From: an uncultured bacterium
Lineage (GTDB): Bacteria > Verrucomicrobiota > Lentisphaeria > Victivallales > UBA1829
Direction of reading: 5' to 3'
DNA: 41,679 nt
Assembly: GCA_949292215.1 (NCBI GenBank)
Contig: CASEYW010000001.1
Coordinates: 1 to 41,679 of the forward strand
Position 1 is the stretch's first letter. Each line of letters opens with the position of its first letter. The position numbers were made by a program, and so were the translations under genes. This document shows, piece after piece, positions 35,101 through 41,679 of the stretch. The notes beneath the pieces are model-generated. The model did not search any database. It was not told the origin of the DNA and was given only the letters and a program-made list of their open reading frames with translations.

Positions 35101-35327
35101 GTCTCACAGGAACAGGCGGCCGTATACGGACCATCCGGAAATCCCCTGACCTCAACTCTGGAAACATTCCCTTTGGAATCGCGGAATACCGCCCGCAGAA
35201 CACCCGGAAGGGTTTCGTGACAGCAAAGCAGTTCCCCGGACTTCAGAAGCGCTTTCCCCTTTTTGAAAACCTCCTTCGAGGCTCTCTGCATTAACAGTGA
35301 TTCAAAACTCTGCCCCATCTTGTGCAT
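32151..35327 (-). CDS. SWIM zinc finger / SNF2-family helicase-like ATPase
   Basis: The 1058-residue protein begins with a SWIM zinc finger (Cys72, Cys74, Cys82, His84 in ACSCETNPNAFCCHAM), has a long middle region of bacterial SNF2-associated type, and a full SNF2 motor: Q-like GVRWLSAMGKRGCNLVLADEMGLGKT (Lys637, Walker A), DEAQ box 726-729, LVLTGTPLENTPEDLWSIFDF, and helicase C with VLLFSQFTSLLRII, FLLSLKAGGVGLNLSSADTVI and DRSHRIGQ. Such proteins move along DNA or remodel nucleoprotein; in bacteria they are tied to transcription recycling or repair. I use the ATG at 35327 because the domain starts there and upstream codons run into the divergent gene's promoter; the ATG at 35318 is also possible. 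It is divergent from a uracil-DNA glycosylase. Confidence 0.9.
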   Translation of the reverse strand: MHKMGQSFESLLMQRASKEVFKKGKALLKSGELLCCHETLPGVLRAVFRDSKGNVSRVEVRGFPDGPYTAACSCETNPNAFCCHAMAACLHHAKYTIKPQEELTADGPAQYAGLKFAGLPELLQQVLNPPEATVSINAESDFPHMPSKWERTLFTVTLRWNNRDYAGNLNNLRQLHFGKNLAVSLQLNSFPQQDRQIIRYLAINAQQDGTKLSLNAEETAEFFHCLIDFQRFFRMKEKVVIHKDHAEPALLVEDAGTGCILRSAIIVKGVPLPLKDVKVVAGRAGCWVGMLGEYWWICAQADVSWIRNFLRTTVQPCDRKSAEILVKSEWLPVKIIETGSVQVSQRKFKPFFDGGLRVDGALEIEVLFDYDGHLCKGDQERLAQQDGIYWRRDSAGEAAVVRELMNFGFKMTRGGESGDRETKLLLRDREAIGVFVDELIPGWMGSHRKFALSSSLAMLCGDASSLKIDCTVEEATDTAFDLKVTLRGAGVPVRWRDLVRAAEHNELFLSSGSALLIKIPPQLRRLAAGMADTASPVPGKELKSGDLSEVLRMIRPAAYHWATLADGIPGAVPVEFLRLKLDFDTAVQEKTAQDLMIPAGLFRGELRNYQMQGVRWLSAMGKRGCNLVLADEMGLGKTIQTLALLASDVTENLPALIICPTSLIDNWAREAARFTPELKCLVICGNDRKSLWDKAMAYDICITSYSLARRDAEFLQEVCFKYLILDEAQHIKNPNTANAQTCKLIRSEHRLVLTGTPLENTPEDLWSIFDFLHHGFLGSLASFRNRYVSNPSPEILKDLADRIAPFMLRRKKADVSKELPAKQEQILYCRMGAVQRAFYEKFRLEGRALAERIRSTRGSHFEMLSALLRLRQICCDPALLPPNLNEGVTESAKMELLKELLLESVDSGHKVLLFSQFTSLLRIIRTWMDSAGMKYEYLDGSTTDRMEHVDNFNNSPDIPVFLLSLKAGGVGLNLSSADTVIIYDPWWNPAAEAQAEDRSHRIGQTKAVTCIKLIVEDSIEEKVLELQKVKADLFEHLVESPTEAMRSISMEDIEFLLN

Positions 35328-35350
35328 ACCCCAATCAATCACAACTACAC

Positions 35351-35374
35351 AAAACAGTAATGTACCTCTGTTTT
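35351..35374. promoter_or_regulatory. Inverted repeat between divergent SNF2 and uracil-DNA glycosylase genes
   Basis: AAAACAG (35351-35357), 10 bases, CTGTTTT (35368-35374), with perfect 7-base arms. It sits in the 178-base region shared by two divergent DNA-transaction genes, 24 bases from the SNF2 start. A dimeric repressor site is likely; an SOS-type role is a guess. Confidence 0.5.
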
Positions 35375-35448
35375 GCGTGATATAAAAGCGTAAAAAAGGA
35401 TTTTTTCTGAAAATTTTGTCTCTCTGCAAAGTATTTTTGCATTTCTCC

Positions 35449-35477
35449 TTGAAAGAACCGATCCTCCGTAATACATT
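35449..35477 (+). promoter_or_regulatory. Promoter of the uracil-DNA glycosylase gene
   Basis: TTGAAA (35449-35454), 17-base spacer, TACATT (35472-35477), about 30 bases before the start codon. Confidence 0.5.
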
Positions 35478-35505
35478 AGGCGGGAACAAAGGAGCTCCGG
35501 AACGT

Positions 35506-36426
35506 ATGGATATTTTCGATGAAATCATTCAATGCCTGCAAAATGAGAAGGATCAGTACGGCAATGTTTTTATCAATCGCGACCATCTGACGGAGTTTTT
35601 TGCGAACGTTGCGGTGCGGACAGCATCAGCCGGAGCGGCGCGGGCGTCCTCCGGGACTCCGGCGATTCGGACATCCCTCTCCTGTCTTTCGGGGAATCGG
35701 CGGGAATCCTCTGCCGCATCTTCCGTTCCGCCCTCTGCGGCGATGCCTGGGCATCAGGAACCGGCTGCTTCGCCGGAACGTCGGCATCCCGCGGTGTCGA
35801 ACACAGAAAGTCAGGCGGTTTCTTCGCAGAGACCGGGCCCTCCGTCTCCGGAAGAGGTCGCATCAATGGATTGGAACCAGCTTCGGCAGGCGACATTCCG
35901 CTGTCACGGATGCCGACTCTGCGAAACAAGAACCAACGTGGTTTTCGCCGATGGCAACGAACACGCGGAACTGATGTTTATCGGCGAAGGTCCCGGTGCC
36001 GACGAAGATGCTCAGGGAGTGCCCTTTGTCGGAAAAGCCGGACAGCTTCTGACAAAGATGATCGCCGCGATGCAGTTCAAGCGCGAAGAGGTTTACATCG
36101 CCAACATCGTCAAATGCCGTCCGCCGGGAAACCGGAATCCGACAGACGACGAAATGGCATCCTGTCTTCCATATCTGCTGCGGCAGATTGAACTGGTCCG
36201 TCCGAAGGTGATTGTTCTCCTCGGCAGCGTAGCGCTGAAGGGGCTGCTGAACCGCAGCGGCATCATGCGCATGCGCGGGCACTGGCTTGATTACCGGGGG
36301 ATCATGGTCATGCCGACCTTCCATCCGGCCTATCTGCTCCGTTATGAAGCGGGGAAGAAGGATGCCTGGAGCGATCTTCAACAGGTGATGAAGGTCTTCG
36401 GCAAAGTGTACAGGAAACCGCACTAA
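35506..36426 (+). CDS. Uracil-DNA glycosylase, family 4 type (Fe-S), with long N-terminal extension
   Basis: The C-terminal 180 residues of this 306-residue protein form a family 4 uracil-DNA glycosylase. It removes uracil arising from cytosine deamination. Motifs: GEGPGADEDAQGVPFVGKAGQLL (160-182, catalytic loop and uracil pocket), NIVKCRPPGNRNPT (200-213) and PTFHPAYLLR (270-279). The [4Fe-4S] ligands are probably Cys136, Cys139, Cys204 and Cys220. The first about 125 residues are extra: a helix (1-38) followed by a Ser/Pro/Ala-rich, probably disordered linker (40-118). Similar extended forms are known as phage SPO1 DNA polymerase-related proteins. The ATG at 35506 has AAAGGAG upstream. The next gene follows after 21 bases in the same direction. 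Confidence 0.92.
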   Translation: MDIFDEIIQCLQNEKDQYGNVFINRDHLTEFFANVAVRTASAGAARASSGTPAIRTSLSCLSGNRRESSAASSVPPSAAMPGHQEPAASPERRHPAVSNTESQAVSSQRPGPPSPEEVASMDWNQLRQATFRCHGCRLCETRTNVVFADGNEHAELMFIGEGPGADEDAQGVPFVGKAGQLLTKMIAAMQFKREEVYIANIVKCRPPGNRNPTDDEMASCLPYLLRQIELVRPKVIVLLGSVALKGLLNRSGIMRMRGHWLDYRGIMVMPTFHPAYLLRYEAGKKDAWSDLQQVMKVFGKVYRKPH

Positions 36427-36447
36427 CAGCAAGAGAGAAGGTGAATC

Positions 36448-37089
36448 ATGCCGGAAAAAGAGTCTTCGGGAGTGCTTGAGAAAGTCAAACGCGGAATCAA
36501 AATGATTTCTCCGTTTGAATTTAAAACGGAAGCAGGGAAAAATCCGATTGCGGGAATGAATCTTCCCGTCCGGCTGGCCCGCAGCGACTGCGCTTATGAA
36601 AATTTGACGGTCCTCTTCAAATCCCGTTTCTTCATGTTGAATGATTCCCTGCGCGCCGCCTATTACGAACTCAGTTTGAGGCTGATCGACGTTGTGCTCT
36701 CAAACCTGACCTACATCCGGAAAGAAAGCAACGGCAAATCCGCAGAGGATCCCTGTCTCCCTACTCTGATGACCATCCGGAAAATCCTGGAAGTGCTGAA
36801 AGTTTCCGCGGAAACTTCTCTGGAGATGGCAACCTGTGAACGCGGAATCGAATCCTTTGGCGGTCCTCTTGCCATCGCGAAGATCCGTCTGGTGGACGAT
36901 TCCATCGGCGACATGGAAATCAGTCTTCTGCACAGCGTCTCGGAACTGTTCGATATCCTCACTCTGCCGATGCAGAGAAATTCCGACCAGCGGCGTAAAC
37001 TGCTTGCAAAAGAGGAACTGGAACGTTACAATCGTTCTTTCAAGGAATTCAATGAATATTATTCCTCCCTCTGCCGGGTCGAGGGCTGA
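36448..37089 (+). CDS. Conserved-looking hypothetical protein, 213 residues
   Basis: I do not recognise this protein. It is a clear gene: AGAAGGTGAATC leads to its ATG 21 bases after the uracil-DNA glycosylase, and the frame is open with codon use like its neighbours. It is soluble, with no signal peptide or membrane helix. It looks mostly helical (LNDSLRAAYYELSLRLIDVVLSNLTYIRKES; LMTIRKILEVLKVSAETSLEMAT) with a charged C-terminal helix (RRKLLAKEELERYNRSFKEFNEYYSSL). No cysteine pairs or catalytic-looking motif are seen. Cotranscription with a repair enzyme is the only hint to its role. Confidence 0.75.
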   Translation: MPEKESSGVLEKVKRGIKMISPFEFKTEAGKNPIAGMNLPVRLARSDCAYENLTVLFKSRFFMLNDSLRAAYYELSLRLIDVVLSNLTYIRKESNGKSAEDPCLPTLMTIRKILEVLKVSAETSLEMATCERGIESFGGPLAIAKIRLVDDSIGDMEISLLHSVSELFDILTLPMQRNSDQRRKLLAKEELERYNRSFKEFNEYYSSLCRVEG

Positions 37090-37241
37090 GGACCGCCAGC
37101 TTCTCATCGCTGTTCCATGCGCTGAACGTGGATATGGAAGACGGATTCCCCGATATGAATGGAGCAGATAACCGCGGTTGTTTTCTTCCAGGGCGTCGCA
37201 GGATTCCTCCCTTTAAATGGAGGTTTCCGGCTTTTCCGGTT

Positions 37242-38111
37242 TCATGGATGGCGAGTCGGTGAAGGTTCGTGTTCGGCTGCCGGGGAAAAACGGTCGCGAT
37301 ATGTGCAGTGCAGACATAACTCTTCCGTGACATGTCCGCGATGGAATGCGTTGCGCATCTGTTCGAACCTTCGTGAAAATAAAATGGAAGACAATGACTG
37401 TGTCCGAATGCTGCCGAAATTCAGTGCGGCGTCTGCGTCAAGACAACACGCCGTTACATCCCCGTTGCAGAAAATCCCGTACTGATCAATTCCACCGCGG
37501 CAGAACCCCTGTGCAGAACGGGCTGGCGATGCCGGATCCGGCCAGTGAAAGGAGTCATCAAAATGCAGCCGGAGCCGGGGCGCAAGCGGAACGAAACGTT
37601 CGTTAGTCTGATTCGGAGAAAGCCGGGTGGTTCCAAAACGGGATGCGATGATCCGCAAATAATCCGGATTTCGTTCACAGACATTCCACAGGCGAAGATT
37701 CAGGAACATCTCCGGGTTGCAGGTCCTGATTTTGTTTGTGAAGGAAAGAATCTCCTCCAGCTCCTTTTCCGAGACTCCCGAGTGAAGAGAAATATTCAAC
37801 TGGCGAAACGGATGCGTCAGCAGGAGTTCCGCATTCGGAGAAGAAAACAGAGTTCCGTTTGTTGTCAGGACCAGCGGCAGGGAAACACGGTTTGCCGTTT
37901 CAACAATGGTTTGCAGCTCCGGATGGAGCAATGCTTCCCCAAGAATGTGCAGACATGCCTTTTCCGCAAGAGGAGCACTTTCGCGAGCCGCTTTTGCAAA
38001 CAGTACAGGGTCCATGAATTCCGGGGGACGCGTTGTTCCTTTGCAGAAAGGACAGTGTTTGTTGCATACATTTGTCAGTTCAATGTATGCTGTTTTGAAT
38101 CGCTTCGACAT
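37242..38111 (-). CDS. Radical SAM/SPASM domain protein
   Basis: The 289-residue protein has the radical SAM motif CNKHCPFC (Cys16, Cys20, Cys23) right after the first strand, a partial TIM barrel (LHILGEALLHPELQTIVETA; LPLVLTTNGTLF; LNISLHSGVSEKELEEI) and a C-terminal SPASM-like set of cysteines (CRGGIDQYGIFCNGDVTACCLD and LCLHCTYRDRF) that would bind one or two more [4Fe-4S] clusters. This is the layout of peptide- or protein-modifying and some sugar- or cofactor-modifying enzymes. No precursor peptide gene is evident in the gaps on either side, and the neighbours are unrelated. The reaction is unknown. Confidence 0.88.
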   Translation of the reverse strand: MSKRFKTAYIELTNVCNKHCPFCKGTTRPPEFMDPVLFAKAARESAPLAEKACLHILGEALLHPELQTIVETANRVSLPLVLTTNGTLFSSPNAELLLTHPFRQLNISLHSGVSEKELEEILSFTNKIRTCNPEMFLNLRLWNVCERNPDYLRIIASRFGTTRLSPNQTNERFVPLAPRLRLHFDDSFHWPDPASPARSAQGFCRGGIDQYGIFCNGDVTACCLDADAALNFGSIRTQSLSSILFSRRFEQMRNAFHRGHVTEELCLHCTYRDRFSPAAEHEPSPTRHP

Positions 38112-38211
38112 GATTCCGGCTTTCCTGAGAGCATCGGAGGGTCCGAATCGGCTCAGCTTCCCGCAAGAAGGAATTTTGCTGGAATGCCATCCGGAGACCG
38201 CGCAAAGAGTG

Positions 38212-39126
38212 TTATCTTCTGATTTTCGGTCGGGTCGGAACTTGCATTTGAATTGTTTTCCGAGGATTCAGTTCCGGAGTGATGATCTGTTCGCCTTTTT
38301 CGTTTCTGGGATCCTGGATTTCGACTTTGCGCTGTTTTACGACGGCCGATTCCAGTTCCTGCGGCTTGAGGAGGAACGCTTTTACGGGAGTCCAGCCGAT
38401 CAGATTCTCGCGAGGTGCGGTTCCGCAGACAATGATTTTATCTCCGTTGACAGGACTGGTCCAGACCAGGGAGATTTGAACAGGTTTCTGTGCGAGGCCT
38501 TCACCGGTACGAATGTAATCCATCCATTTTTTCATTTGCTTTTCCCGTGTCTGCTCTTCCGGATTTTCGAGAGAAAAGTTCGTAGGAAGGACCATTGGCT
38601 CGCTGAAGCGGACCCGGTTGACATCAGCAAAGTCCAGTTCCGGAAAGAAATTGACTAGAAAGGTGACGGCCCGGATGCGTGCAGCCGCAAAAGCGGTATT
38701 TTCCGGGATGAATTTTTTATAGATGACGCAATCCGGATCCCATCCGCGCAAATCGCGTTCTCCCGCGCCGTCCACCAGAACGGAGAATCCGGCCTTCGGG
38801 AGATGCCAGACAAACGCTGTGTGCATATAATCGTAATTCGGATTGTTTTCAACTTCATAGGAGTCAAAGCGGTTCGGACCGGTCCCCAGATCCTCTTTTT
38901 CCGGAACCTTGCTTTTGAAAATGAGATTCGACATGATTTCCGGGTCGTTGTATCGAATGAAATCCCGGTCGGTTTCCGAAAGGTCCTTCGTGTTTTTCAG
39001 AGCATAAGCCCGGGCTCTTTCCACCGCATTGAGTCGATAGTCGATTCCGCATGCGGCTGAAAGAAAAAGAAGCAGGACGGAAACGAAAAAGAACAGCAGT
39101 TTTATTCCGATGCTTGATAATTTCAT
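38212..39126 (-). CDS. Putative lipoprotein of unknown function
   Basis: The 304-residue product starts MKLSSIGIKLLFFFVSVLLL and has FLSAAC-GID, a possible lipobox with Cys26. The mature part has no domain I recognise; it includes FVWHLPKAGFSVLVDGAGERDLRGWDPD split over about 100-130, a VKAFLLKPQELESAVVKQRKV segment and a Pro/Arg-rich C-terminus (QVPTRPKIRR). I chose the ATG at 39126 because the signal sequence begins there; the frame is open further upstream to 39219. The ribosome binding site is weak. It lies 100 bases upstream of the radical SAM gene on the same strand. Likely anchored to a membrane. Confidence 0.7.
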   Translation of the reverse strand: MKLSSIGIKLLFFFVSVLLLFLSAACGIDYRLNAVERARAYALKNTKDLSETDRDFIRYNDPEIMSNLIFKSKVPEKEDLGTGPNRFDSYEVENNPNYDYMHTAFVWHLPKAGFSVLVDGAGERDLRGWDPDCVIYKKFIPENTAFAAARIRAVTFLVNFFPELDFADVNRVRFSEPMVLPTNFSLENPEEQTREKQMKKWMDYIRTGEGLAQKPVQISLVWTSPVNGDKIIVCGTAPRENLIGWTPVKAFLLKPQELESAVVKQRKVEIQDPRNEKGEQIITPELNPRKTIQMQVPTRPKIRR

Positions 39127-39342
39127 GATTGCATTTCCCGATCTCTGTTGAATTGAATACGTTTTCGTTAATATAACTCCTGAAAGAGGGTATTTAAAGT
39201 TTGAAAACAGAAACTCCATTAAAAAAGAGAAAAGGGATGAAGCGGAATTCCTCCCCTGATTCCAGCGATGCCGTTTGAAGGGCCTCCTGGCGGGAAAATA
39301 AAAAAAATTAATGGTTTTTCCGAAAAAAACAGTTGCGGGGAA

Positions 39343-39371
39343 TTGACGGAAGATGGAATTTATGTCATATT
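39343..39371 (+). promoter_or_regulatory. Promoter of xerD
   Basis: TTGACG (39343-39348), 17-base spacer, CATATT (39366-39371), 30 bases before the ATG. The rest of the 274-base divergent gap (39127-39400) is A-rich and shows no further gene. Confidence 0.55.
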
Positions 39372-39400
39372 AATCCCCTGCAATCCGGGAAGGGAAAGGA

Positions 39401-40297
39401 ATGAACAGAGTTCTGGAACATTTTTGCGGTTATATTGCCATTGAACGGGGGTTGAGTCAGAATTCCGTCATGGCATACAGAAGTGATCTTTCTGATTTTA
39501 TCGTTTACCTGCAGCGCATCGGGAGAAACAGTTTCGGGGATGTGACGAGGGATGACATCATTGAATTCCTTGGTGAACACAAGGATGCCGGAATGGAGCC
39601 AGCGAGTCTTGCGAGACGCCTGGTGGCGATCAAAGTATTCTTCAAATACCTCTATCAGGAAAAACTGATTCCGGAAAATGTGACGACCGTGATGGATTCT
39701 CCGAAACTCTGGCGGCTTCTTCCAGAATTTATTTCATCCCGGGAAGTGGACGCCATGATGAATGTTTACGCCGTCAATGCGAAAGATTTTCTTGCGATCC
39801 GGAACCGTGCGATTCTCGAAGTGATGTATGCGTGCGGGCTGCGGGTATCGGAGGTTGCCGCGTTGAAGGTGTCCTCCATTCATTTTGATGATGCTGTGGT
39901 CCGTGTATTCGGGAAGGGGTCCAAGGAGCGGATAGTTCCGATCGGTCATCTTGCACTTCAGGCTCTGAAACGGTATTTGTCGAAATCGCGTCCTTATCTG
40001 TTGAAATCGCCGGATGAACCGACACTGTTTTTATCCAACCGAGGCAAGGTGCTTGACCGGGAGCGCATCTGGGCAATCATCAAGGAAACTGCGCGTCTCG
40101 CGGGAATCCGGAAGAACATCCATCCGCATACATTGCGCCATTCCTTTGCCAGCCATCTGCTGGAAAATGGTGCTGATTTGAGAGTGATACAGGAAATGCT
40201 GGGGCATGCGGATATCGCAACAACACAGATATATACGCATGTGGATCAGCGTCAGCTTCTTGCGGTTCACAAAAAGTTTCATCCGAGAGCAAAATAA
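39401..40297 (+). CDS. xerD: Tyrosine recombinase XerD
   Basis: The 298-residue recombinase resolves chromosome dimers at dif sites together with a XerC partner. The N-terminal SAM-like core-binding domain (1-100) is followed by the catalytic domain with Arg148 (CGLRVSEV), Lys172 (FGKGSKERIVP), His243 and Arg246 (HTLRHSFASHLLENGADL), His269 (LGHADIATTQIYTH) and nucleophile Tyr278. Length and the C-terminal KKFHPRA are those of XerD. Genes around it are chromosomal housekeeping ones and no direct-repeat attachment site was noticed, so it is not a mobile-element integrase. GGGAAAGG precedes the start. The apbE gene follows after 45 bases. Confidence 0.9.
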   Translation: MNRVLEHFCGYIAIERGLSQNSVMAYRSDLSDFIVYLQRIGRNSFGDVTRDDIIEFLGEHKDAGMEPASLARRLVAIKVFFKYLYQEKLIPENVTTVMDSPKLWRLLPEFISSREVDAMMNVYAVNAKDFLAIRNRAILEVMYACGLRVSEVAALKVSSIHFDDAVVRVFGKGSKERIVPIGHLALQALKRYLSKSRPYLLKSPDEPTLFLSNRGKVLDRERIWAIIKETARLAGIRKNIHPHTLRHSFASHLLENGADLRVIQEMLGHADIATTQIYTHVDQRQLLAVHKKFHPRAK

Positions 40298-40342
40298 AAT
40301 CAGGAAAGCGTTTTCCAGCTGTTTGAAGGAGGAGTCTGCAAA

Positions 40343-41365
40343 ATGAAACGGATCGGGGTGGCTGTTTTCTGGCTTGCAATCTTTTGTATTCTGATGGCGG
40401 GGATTCACTATTTTGACAAGCCCGAAGGAAAGTTGTATCAGAGTGCAATTGTGTTCCCTGTTATGAGCACGAAAGCCACTCTGAGTTTTACGGATACCAG
40501 CGAAGATGAAATTGAAGAAGCGTTTCGTCTTGCCCGGGGTGAAATGGAAAAAGTGGTTGCTCTCTGCAATTATTTTGATCCGGGGAGTGAATTGTCGCGG
40601 CTGAATGCTTCCGCAGCGAAGAAACCTTTTGTCTGTTCGGCTGCTCTATGGGAGATTTTACAGGAGACGCGGAAGTTTCATCGCATTTCCAATGGTGCGT
40701 TTGATCCTACGATTCGTCCGTTGATGAGTGTATGGGGGTTTCATCGGAAGCGCAGGAGTCTTCCGGATGGGGAGGAGATCGCCCGGGCGAAAAAAGTCTG
40801 TGGTTTCGATAAAGTTCTTTTCAATGATGCGGATCACACGGTTTCTTTCAAAGTTCCCGGGGTTACGATTGATCTTGGTGGAATTGCGAAAGGATGGGCG
40901 GTTGACAAGGCAGCGGAGGCTGTTCTGAAATATACATCTGTCCGGATTGGAATTATTGATCTTGGCGGGAATATGCGTTGTCTTCCTGAGCCGCCCCCTG
41001 GCAGAAAATGCTATACCATCGCAGTTCGTGATCCGAAAAATCCCGATGGCATTTGTGCTCTGGTCGACATGCTGAATGAGAGTGTCGCCACGAGCGGCAG
41101 TTATGAGCGTTATGTGACAATTGACGGTAAACAATATACACATATCATTCATCCAGTTACCGGTTCTCCTGTGGAAGGGGTCCTTTCCGCGACTGTGATT
41201 GCGCCGCGTGGAGTTGATTCCGATGCACTTTCCACTTCATTATTCGTGAATGGACAGACCTTTTCAGAAACGCTGTCTCCGGAAATCAGAACCTTATTTA
41301 TTGATGCGGATGGGAAGAGAATTGAACGAATCCCGGAAGGCCGCAATAAATTCAGGATGCAGTGA
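40343..41365 (+). CDS. apbE: FAD:protein FMN transferase
   Basis: The 340-residue enzyme attaches FMN covalently to Ser/Thr of partner proteins such as subunits of the Na+-pumping NADH:quinone reductase or Rnf complex. It has an N-terminal membrane anchor or signal (VAVFWLAIFCILMAGIHYF), the opening VMSTKATLSF, the FAD/Mg site in TIDLGGIAKGWAVDKA (about 177-192), LNESVATSGSYERYV (about 238-252), HIIHPVTGSPVEG (about 263-275) and DSDALSTSLFV near the end. It acts outside the cytoplasmic membrane. AAGGAGGAGTCTGC precedes the ATG, 45 bases after xerD. No flavoprotein partner is in the window. Confidence 0.93.
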   Translation: MKRIGVAVFWLAIFCILMAGIHYFDKPEGKLYQSAIVFPVMSTKATLSFTDTSEDEIEEAFRLARGEMEKVVALCNYFDPGSELSRLNASAAKKPFVCSAALWEILQETRKFHRISNGAFDPTIRPLMSVWGFHRKRRSLPDGEEIARAKKVCGFDKVLFNDADHTVSFKVPGVTIDLGGIAKGWAVDKAAEAVLKYTSVRIGIIDLGGNMRCLPEPPPGRKCYTIAVRDPKNPDGICALVDMLNESVATSGSYERYVTIDGKQYTHIIHPVTGSPVEGVLSATVIAPRGVDSDALSTSLFVNGQTFSETLSPEIRTLFIDADGKRIERIPEGRNKFRMQ

Positions 41366-41558
41366 ACGTCAGGATAGTCAGAATGATGGTGGAGGTTGTT
41401 GACCTGGTTCGGTTCCGCTGAAAAAGCTGGCCGCGGGAGTCATGGCGCGCAAGCACAAGGAAGAGAAAATCCCCGGTAGAGGGGGCGTTTGTTCGATGAG
41501 TTGAGTGTATGTTGAAGAGGGCGGGGGAAGTATTTTTAATTTTTTTCGGGAAAATGAT
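41366..41558. other. Non-coding stretch after apbE
   Basis: No gene seen. A short hairpin CCCC-GGTAGA-GGGG (41471-41484) followed by a T-rich GCGTTTGTT may end the apbE transcript. I find no tRNA-like cloverleaf. Confidence 0.4.
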
Positions 41559-41586
41559 TTGACAAAACGCAGAAGTGTGCTAGAAT
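41559..41586 (+). promoter_or_regulatory. Strong promoter near the right edge
   Basis: TTGACA (41559-41564), 16-base spacer, TAGAAT (41581-41586). No start codon with a ribosome binding site follows within the remaining 90 bases, so the product lies beyond the window. Confidence 0.65.
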
Positions 41587-41665
41587 ATGAGTCTGCGCCT
41601 GAAAAAGGTGATGATCGTAGATAAGAATTGAGTTAAGAAAGTCGAAAAAAGTTTTACGACATTGC

Positions 41666-41671
41666 TTGACA
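41666..41671 (+). promoter_or_regulatory. Second -35 element at the right edge
   Basis: TTGACA 107 bases after the first one, directly followed by an A run; its -10 would be outside the window. Tandem strong promoters of this kind often precede rRNA operons; this is inference. Confidence 0.4.
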
Positions 41672-41679
41672 AAAAGAGA

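Noticed and set aside
32601..35294. Two long plus-strand open frames opposite the SNF2 gene
   Set aside because: Antisense to a gene with all helicase motifs in order; no motifs of their own.
39401..40297. Tyrosine recombinase as sign of a mobile element
   Set aside because: Length, catalytic set and C-terminus are those of chromosomal XerD; no attachment repeats, phage or conjugation genes nearby.
41366..41558. tRNA-like piece around GGTTCGGTTCCGC
   Set aside because: No cloverleaf can be drawn: acceptor and anticodon stems are missing.

Overview
The window comes from an anaerobic, saccharolytic bacterium, most likely a member of the Lentisphaerota (Victivallis-like). This is an inference. 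It rests on two prepilin-like proteins with the [11 protein letters not shown] start and an H-x9-DG type tail, many unusual glycoside hydrolases without a SusC/SusD pair, a glycyl-radical enzyme (which oxygen would inactivate), and roughly even base composition. No rRNA, tRNA, CRISPR array or insertion sequence was recognised.

Left third (1-25.9 kb) holds three carbohydrate modules. Module 1 (1-8.5 kb) is built around an AraC regulator. On one side it is followed by a DUF4965/GtaA-like protein and a TIM-barrel hydrolase-like protein cut by the window edge. On the other side, divergently, lies an operon of a SASA-type carbohydrate esterase, a short glycyl-radical enzyme with the eliminase-type G-C-Y-E site, its activating enzyme and a carboxymuconolactone-decarboxylase-fold protein. 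The same 13-base motif lies at a near-identical distance from the -10 box of both outward promoters, which suggests one regulon. Module 2 (8.6-15.4 kb, minus strand) holds a GntR/LacI-type hybrid regulator, a prepilin-like protein, a secreted clan GH-A hydrolase with a CBM9-like tail, and a GH110 alpha-1,3-galactosidase. Module 3 (19-25.6 kb, minus strand) holds a prepilin-like protein, a secreted GH2-like protein whose acid/base glutamate is replaced, a secreted protein of two repeated domains, and a LacI regulator. The pairing of prepilin with secreted hydrolase occurs twice.

Between and after these modules lie housekeeping genes: glgC, an HD hydrolase and upp (16-18.8 kb), gnd and a LolA-like lipoprotein (25.9-28.3 kb), then a lone GH151-like fucosidase candidate (28.4-30.4 kb), glycyl-tRNA synthetase, a SWIM/SNF2 helicase, a family 4 type uracil-DNA glycosylase, an unknown 213-residue protein, a radical SAM/SPASM protein, a lipoprotein, xerD and apbE. 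The right edge carries tandem strong promoter elements pointing out of the window.

Together the sugar genes suggest removal of terminal alpha-galactose and fucose and of acetyl groups from complex glycans. At least one product is then handled by oxygen-sensitive radical chemistry. No transporter lies in the window, and GH110, the GH151-like enzyme and all module 1 proteins lack an obvious signal peptide, so import must be encoded elsewhere.
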